DNA of 64,000 bases from positions 434,001 through 498,000 of the forward strand of contig NZ_JBCDNA010000003.1 in assembly GCF_038433205.1 (NCBI RefSeq), written 5' to 3'. Source of the DNA: Lutimonas vermicola (lineage in GTDB: Bacteria > Bacteroidota > Bacteroidia > Flavobacteriales > Flavobacteriaceae). Numbering within the stretch: position 1 is the stretch's first letter; every line of letters begins with the position of its first letter. Positions 59,606-64,000 of the stretch are shown here, in pieces. Below the pieces are notes generated by a model. The model was given only the letters and a program-made list of their open reading frames with translations. It ran no database searches and was not told the DNA's origin. The translations under genes were made by a program, and so were the position numbers.

Positions 59606-60283
59606 ATGAAAAAATTTCAAATGAAAAACTATAATTGGGGAAAATTGGGATTGGAATTACTGGTTGTGTTTTTAGGGGTCTCGTCAGGTTTTATCTTGAA
59701 CAACTGGAGAGAAGAAAGTCAGCAGTTGGAGCTCGAACAAAAATACATTTCGGGTTTTATCGCAGATGTTGAAGATACTATTGATGAATTGAGTAAATTA
59801 AACAAAAACGATAGTTTATGGATATTGGCTGCCAATAGAAATATTTCAAATTTGAGAGCCAGGACATTGAGCACAGATTCTGCAGATGCTTTGTTGAAAA
59901 GGATCATCCAGATCAATAAAATTGAAATAAAGAAAGGTACCTATGAGGATATCATTAATAGTGGAAACCTCAACCTGATTAGAAATTTTGATTTGAAAGG
60001 TGAAATAGTAGACTATGGATTAGCTGTACAAGGCGTTACTTTTGTGGATGATTATTTTCATCAGTTTTTTAATGCATATGTGATGACTTTTGTTTTTAAA
60101 GAGTTTGATGTCATTAATGGTAAAATCATTGATGAGAAAATCTATAATACCGTTGCATTTTCAAATATATTTGGGGGGTATTATTCTATGGTATTGCAAA
60201 GAAACAATGCTTATAAAGACCTTTTGCAGAAAAGTTTAGAATTCAGGAAACATCTGCTAAAGGAGAAAGAAAAATTCAATTAA
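59606..60283 (+). CDS. membrane-anchored protein of unknown function (DUF6090-like)
   Basis: About 225 residues if started at ATG 59606 (MKKFQMKNYNWGKLG); ATGs at 59579 and 59621 are alternatives. One N-terminal membrane helix (LGLELLVVFLGVSSGFILNNW) is followed by an acidic helical region (REESQQLELEQKYISGFIADVEDTIDELSKL). The EllvvflGv..gfilNNWrEe pattern resembles small families in Flavobacteriia annotated DUF6090, of unknown function. It is convergent with the UbiA gene, with stops 2 bp apart. Confidence 0.65.
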   Translation: MKKFQMKNYNWGKLGLELLVVFLGVSSGFILNNWREESQQLELEQKYISGFIADVEDTIDELSKLNKNDSLWILAANRNISNLRARTLSTDSADALLKRIIQINKIEIKKGTYEDIINSGNLNLIRNFDLKGEIVDYGLAVQGVTFVDDYFHQFFNAYVMTFVFKEFDVINGKIIDEKIYNTVAFSNIFGGYYSMVLQRNNAYKDLLQKSLEFRKHLLKEKEKFN

Positions 60284-60284
60284 G

Positions 60285-61229
60285 CTATACAGTAAGGATG
60301 CGCTTAATGATCACTGAAGTGTCTATCAGCATTAAGCTCAAGACTCCGATAAAGATGATCAGCTTGATGGTATTATGAAGAATGAGGTAGTCTTTTTTTG
60401 TTTTTGCTTTCCACAAATACACAAGAACGAACAAAAAGACAATCCCTACAAAATAAAAATAATATTTCATCATGCCTATTTCGGGATATTCCCATAAAAA
60501 ATAGACCGGATTCATAGTCAACAGTATCAGCAGCGTGATTAAAATTTTAGTAAAATGCTCCCCGTAGGTTACAGGGATTGTTCGATAATTTTGAACGATA
60601 TCACCTTTAATATTCTCTAAATCTTTTAATAATTCCCTGATCATCAATACAAAAAACAGAAAAGCGGCATGGGTAAATATGATGGTTGAGAAATTTTTGT
60701 AATAAATAAAAATTGCGAAAAAAGGAAGGATCGATAAGATAGAAGCAGAGAACAATCCGGTAAGCGGGTATTTTTTAAGCTTATGAGAATAGAGCCAAAT
60801 TAAAAACACATATATCGCAAAAAACAGTGCGGCACGCCATGATACTAAAAAGCCAAATACGACCCCGATAAAATTGAGCAAGAAATAGATTTTTAATTTG
60901 ATTTGCTGACTAACAATACTGTCGATCTTTGATTTTATGGGTTTATTGATCTTATCTTTTTTACTGTCGTAAAAGTTATTGATGATATATCCTGCTGCAA
61001 TTACACAAATTGTGGCCAGTACCAGAAAGTAAAGGTCCAGGTTAAAAATAATATCGCGCAGAGGAAGATCAGGGGAAAAGATAAAAATGGCAGCTAAATA
61101 TTGTGCCAGAACGATAATGGCAATATTGTATCCCCTCACTACAGAAAGTAAGCTTAGGAACTTGAAGAACAGTGAATATTTTTTTCGGGTCTTAGGCTTC
61201 TTTTTAAGCCCGTTATTAGAGGCATCCAT
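60285..61229 (-). CDS. UbiA-family prenyltransferase
   Basis: 314 residues with eight or nine membrane helices. The first Asp-rich motif N-x-x-x-D-x-x-x-D is NNFYDSKKDKINKP, and the second region is LLKDLENIKGDIVQNYRTIPVTYG. These resemble geranylgeranylglycerol-phosphate geranylgeranyltransferase-like UbiA proteins of Bacteroidota, which attach a prenyl chain to an acceptor at the membrane. It lies 12 bp downstream of mevalonate kinase and may use isoprenoid made by that pathway. The acceptor cannot be determined here. Confidence 0.87.
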   Translation of the reverse strand: MDASNNGLKKKPKTRKKYSLFFKFLSLLSVVRGYNIAIIVLAQYLAAIFIFSPDLPLRDIIFNLDLYFLVLATICVIAAGYIINNFYDSKKDKINKPIKSKIDSIVSQQIKLKIYFLLNFIGVVFGFLVSWRAALFFAIYVFLIWLYSHKLKKYPLTGLFSASILSILPFFAIFIYYKNFSTIIFTHAAFLFFVLMIRELLKDLENIKGDIVQNYRTIPVTYGEHFTKILITLLILLTMNPVYFLWEYPEIGMMKYYFYFVGIVFLFVLVYLWKAKTKKDYLILHNTIKLIIFIGVLSLMLIDTSVIIKRILTV

Positions 61230-61241
61230 AAGGCAAGGATG

Positions 61242-62177
61242 TTAAAACCTGTAAACGAGTTCCAATTTATAGTCTTGAAGCAATTTTTTGGCTTTCTCAT
61301 AATCTTCGGTAAATCCTAATATATAACCTCCACCTCCTGAGCCGCAAAGTTTTAAATAGTAATCATTACTCTCAATTCCATGTTGCCATAACTGATGAAA
61401 AGAATCGGGGATCATAGGCTTGAAATGTTTCAAAACCACTTTGGACAACTTTTTTACGTTCCCAAATAAAGATGTAACGTTCCCGTGTAAAAAGTCATCA
61501 ATACAATTATCCGTATAACGGGCAAAATCACGATCAATCATTTTTCTGAACCCTTCATTCTTCATCTTGTTCATAAAAATGTTAACCATTGGCTGGGTTT
61601 CACCGATCATTTCAGAATCCAAAAGGAATACTGCTCCCTTGCCTTCTTTTTGAGACGGAATCCCGGTGGCTTCAAGGTTATCTTTGGAATTGATGAGAAT
61701 AGGCAGGCTCAAATAGGAGTTTAAAGGATCTAAACCCGAACTTTTTCCATGGAAAAATGATTCCATTTTTGAAAAGATCGCTTTAAGTTTTAACAACTTA
61801 TCTCTTGTCAGGTTTTCGAGTACCGTTATCTTGTTATCGGCGTATTTGTCGTAGATGGCTGCAACCACCGCACCTGAACTTCCGACCCCGTAACCTTGCG
61901 GGATACTGGAATCAAAATGCATATTATTGTCAATATCAGCTTTAAGATCATCCAGTCTTAAATTGATTGAAGGATCTTTTAAGGCTTTTAAATATTGAAA
62001 GAATGCTTTTAATTTTCGGTTTGAATCTATTGCCTTTTCAGAGTTGTCCTCAGATATGATCAAGGCTCCCTGATACGAATTATATGGAATCGCCAAACCC
62101 TTTGAGTCTTTTATAATGCCGTATTCTCCAAATAGCAGGATCTTAGCGTAAAAAAGTGGGCCGTTCATTTCGTCCAT
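61242..62177 (-). CDS. mvk: mevalonate kinase (GHMP family)
   Basis: 311 residues. Motif 1 is FYAKILLFGEYGIIKDSKGLAIP, motif 2 (P-x-G-x-G-S-S) is SIPQGYGVGSSGAVVAAIYD, and motif 3 is KLCGSGGGGYILGFTEDYEKA. SSGLDPLNSYLSLP carries the catalytic Asp region. It phosphorylates mevalonate in the isoprenoid pathway, and its neighbour 100 bp upstream is diphosphomevalonate decarboxylase. A third kinase, phosphomevalonate kinase, is not in this window. Confidence 0.87.
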   Translation of the reverse strand: MDEMNGPLFYAKILLFGEYGIIKDSKGLAIPYNSYQGALIISEDNSEKAIDSNRKLKAFFQYLKALKDPSINLRLDDLKADIDNNMHFDSSIPQGYGVGSSGAVVAAIYDKYADNKITVLENLTRDKLLKLKAIFSKMESFFHGKSSGLDPLNSYLSLPILINSKDNLEATGIPSQKEGKGAVFLLDSEMIGETQPMVNIFMNKMKNEGFRKMIDRDFARYTDNCIDDFLHGNVTSLFGNVKKLSKVVLKHFKPMIPDSFHQLWQHGIESNDYYLKLCGSGGGGYILGFTEDYEKAKKLLQDYKLELVYRF

Positions 62178-62276
62178 TTAATAAATTCGGTACAAATATA
62201 AGAGAAAAATACTTTAAATCTATGTGCTTGATAATAAACGCATAAATTCTTTAAAACTTGTATACGTTTTAATTAT

Positions 62277-63380
62277 TTAATTCTTTTCTTCATGTGATAG
62301 GAGTTGAGCTCCAAATCCTACATGGTCACTGATAAATTGATTGTTTTCGCAAAAGCCGATCAATTCCTTGTTTATAAAACTGCTGACCAGGTCTTTATCT
62401 TTTTCTGGGAAAAGAATATGTACGTTAGCTCCGGCATCGAGTGTAAAACAAATATGGGAACCGGAAGTCTTTCTAAAATCCCAGATTCTTTCTATGATTT
62501 CCAAAGTATTCGGCTTCATTAGAATGAAATAGGGATCTGAAGTCATCATCATGGCATGAAGCGACAAAGCTTCTTTTTCTACAATTTCAATAAATGTATC
62601 GAGATCACCATTTTTTAAAATTGGGATCAGCCTGCTCATTGAATCCTGTGCCTGATTAAATCTGGCCTTTGCAAAAGGATGCCCCAGCATTAGGTTGTGG
62701 CCAACTGTAGAGGACACCTGTTTCACCCCCTTGTCAACAAGTAGTATCGTATCTTGGAAAGTGTTAAAAACCTTATGGATGTCTCCTGGAAATCTTATTC
62801 CGTATTGATCATTGCTTCCTTGGATACGCGGATGTTTCCCCCAAACTACCAAAGGGCCTTCGATGCTTCTTGCGGCACTCCCGGAGCCGAGCCTTGCCAG
62901 AAAAGAAGCTTTTTCTTTGAAATGATTTTCTGTGATCCGGGGATCAATAATTTTCTGGAGGCTCATCAAACAAAGAGCAAGTGCACTAAGTCCACTGGCA
63001 CTTGAAGCTATTCCGCTGCTGTGAGGGAAAGAATTTTGTGTATGAATTTCGAAACTAAACTGTTCTATAAAAGGAACGTACGAAGCGATTCTAGCAAAGA
63101 ATTTTTCGATTTTGGGTCTAAAGCCCGGTTTTTCTTCACCTTCAAAAAAGACTTTAAAATCAAATGATCCGGAAGGGCTTGGTTTAGGCGAATAACTCAA
63201 GGTTGTGTGGGTATGGCAATTTGACAAGGTAAAACTGATGGAGGCATTTTTAGGAATTTGAGGCTCAGTTTTCCCCCAGTATTTTACCAATGCGATATTG
63301 CTGGGACTCTCCCACGACACACTTCCTTTTTGCGTGTATGGCAGATCATTATTATTAAAAACAAAGTGATTTTCTGTCAA
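62277..63380 (-). CDS. mvaD: diphosphomevalonate decarboxylase
   Basis: 367 residues of the GHMP superfamily. Signature SPSNIALVKYWGKTEPQIPKNASISFTLS in outline, HTQNSFPHSSGIASSASGLSALALCL (phosphate loop), GSGSAARSIEGPLVVWG and FTLDAGANVHILFPEKD. It decarboxylates mevalonate diphosphate to isopentenyl diphosphate. Together with mvk it shows that this organism uses the mevalonate route, as Flavobacteriia do. The order mvaD-mvk-ubiA on one strand suggests an operon. Confidence 0.94.
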   Translation of the reverse strand: MTENHFVFNNNDLPYTQKGSVSWESPSNIALVKYWGKTEPQIPKNASISFTLSNCHTHTTLSYSPKPSPSGSFDFKVFFEGEEKPGFRPKIEKFFARIASYVPFIEQFSFEIHTQNSFPHSSGIASSASGLSALALCLMSLQKIIDPRITENHFKEKASFLARLGSGSAARSIEGPLVVWGKHPRIQGSNDQYGIRFPGDIHKVFNTFQDTILLVDKGVKQVSSTVGHNLMLGHPFAKARFNQAQDSMSRLIPILKNGDLDTFIEIVEKEALSLHAMMMTSDPYFILMKPNTLEIIERIWDFRKTSGSHICFTLDAGANVHILFPEKDKDLVSSFINKELIGFCENNQFISDHVGFGAQLLSHEEKN

Positions 63381-63415
63381 AATAAGGGTTGTTTCAGCAA
63401 AGATAATTTATTTAA

Positions 63416-64000
63416 TTAAATAGTATCCAATCTTTGTTTGACATCATTCTTATAACTGCGACTTATAGGAATGGCCTTATTTTTTATTTCAATAAATTCC
63501 GGGGTAAATGACTGAATTTTATTGATAGAAACAATATAGGATCTGTGCACCCTCATAAAATCCTGTTTCGGCAATTTGGCTTCAATACTCGAAATAGTTT
63601 CACGTGTGATGATCACTTTGTTGTTTACATGAATTTTAAGGTAATCAGATAAACTTTCAATATAGTCAAGTTCGTCAAAATTGATTTTGACCATTTTTCT
63701 GTCTGCTCTGACAAAAATAAAATCTGATTTTTCATAGCTGATCTCTCTCTCTTCTTCCTGTTGATAAGGGGAATTTTCATTTTTATATTTATTGATCGAT
63801 TGAATTAACCTTCCAAAAGAGATAGGCTTGAGCAAATAATCAACCGCTTTTAAGTCAAATCCGTCTACGGCATATTCCCGATAGGCTGTGGTAAAGATGA
63901 TCTTGATCTTTTTATTAATTGATTTGGCAAAAGACAATCCCGAAACTTCAGGCATATTGATGTCAAGAAAAATGAGGTCAATTGATTGTAAATTGATAAT
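63416..64000 (-). CDS. LytTR-family response regulator (5' end outside window)
   Basis: The frame is open to the window end, so the N-terminus is missing. The visible part starts in the REC domain (LIFLDINMPEVSGLSFA with the phospho-acceptor Asp; IIFTTAYREYAVDGFDLKAVDYLLKPISFGRLIQSI). The C-terminal LytTR DNA-binding domain follows (FIFVRADRKMVKINFDELDYIESLSDYLKIHV; SSIEAKLPKQDFMRVHRSYIVSINKI; IPISRSYKNDVKQRL). Its sensor kinase probably lies just beyond the window. The gene is 35 bp upstream of mvaD; a regulatory link is unproven. Confidence 0.93.
   Translation of the reverse strand: MINLQSIDLIFLDINMPEVSGLSFAKSINKKIKIIFTTAYREYAVDGFDLKAVDYLLKPISFGRLIQSINKYKNENSPYQQEEEREISYEKSDFIFVRADRKMVKINFDELDYIESLSDYLKIHVNNKVIITRETISSIEAKLPKQDFMRVHRSYIVSINKIQSFTPEFIEIKNKAIPISRSYKNDVKQRLDTI

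Overview
The window is AT-rich chromosomal DNA from a member of the Bacteroidota, most likely a marine Flavobacteriaceae. The evidence is the SusC/SusD/SusE outer-membrane system, a type IX secretion C-terminal sorting domain on one amylase, the mevalonate-pathway genes mvaD and mvk, an eukaryote-like class I ribonucleotide reductase, thrombospondin-type-3 OmpA repeats, and promoters of the TTTG-N20-TAnnTTTG type. There are no insertion sequences, prophage genes, CRISPR arrays or rRNAs. There is one tRNA (Phe). A 100-N assembly gap lies inside susD.

Layout. 1-2800: C-terminus of a probable PiT-type phosphate transporter, a Na/Pi cotransporter and a small secreted protein. 2896-6513: nrdA and nrdB. 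6748-13100: DUF4412-like protein, an alpha/beta hydrolase, a PD-(D/E)XK nuclease of AddB type, and OmpA. 13154-20910: a compact minus-strand cell-envelope run (coaX, OM protein, TPR protein, lptC, small membrane protein, CNNM/CorC protein, PpiD-like foldase). 20961-25473: tRNA-Phe with its promoter, an outer-membrane-barrel remnant, an M48 lipoprotein protease, a membrane protein/XRE regulator pair, and a penicillin-acylase-family lipoprotein. 25677-30728: PH-domain protein, SDR oxidoreductase, photolyase, a GNAT gene broken by one nonsense codon, a small membrane protein, and a MORN-repeat protein.

30837-36550 is the most interesting block. A soluble PAS histidine kinase with a FixL-like PAS pattern is followed by a response regulator that carries a CRP/FNR-type DNA-binding output domain. 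Directly downstream are four transcription units: a double UspA with a membrane protein, a candidate ~240-nt small RNA, a secreted PepSY-like protein, and Hsp20 with an unknown helical protein. Each is preceded by the same promoter architecture: two FNR-like 14-bp palindromes 22 bp apart centre to centre, then exactly 22 nt, then a TAnnTTTR -7 element. I read this as a self-contained two-component, probably oxygen- or redox-responsive, stress regulon that includes an FnrS-like small RNA.

36615-58483 is an alpha-glucan (starch/glycogen/maltodextrin) utilisation locus. The minus-strand half encodes a maltose-type MFS importer, beta-phosphoglucomutase, GH65 maltose phosphorylase, three GH13 enzymes and an esterase with a glycan-binding-like N-terminus. 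A LacI regulator lies in the middle. The plus-strand half encodes SusC, SusD (with an embedded SusE/F-like module), SusE (three modules) and a T9SS-secreted GH13. Polymer would be bound and cut at the surface, imported through SusCD, trimmed in the periplasm, and maltose then split phosphorolytically to beta-glucose-1-phosphate and glucose.

58588-64000: RluB-type pseudouridine synthase, a membrane-anchored unknown, a UbiA prenyltransferase, mevalonate kinase, diphosphomevalonate decarboxylase, and a LytTR response regulator that runs off the end of the window.
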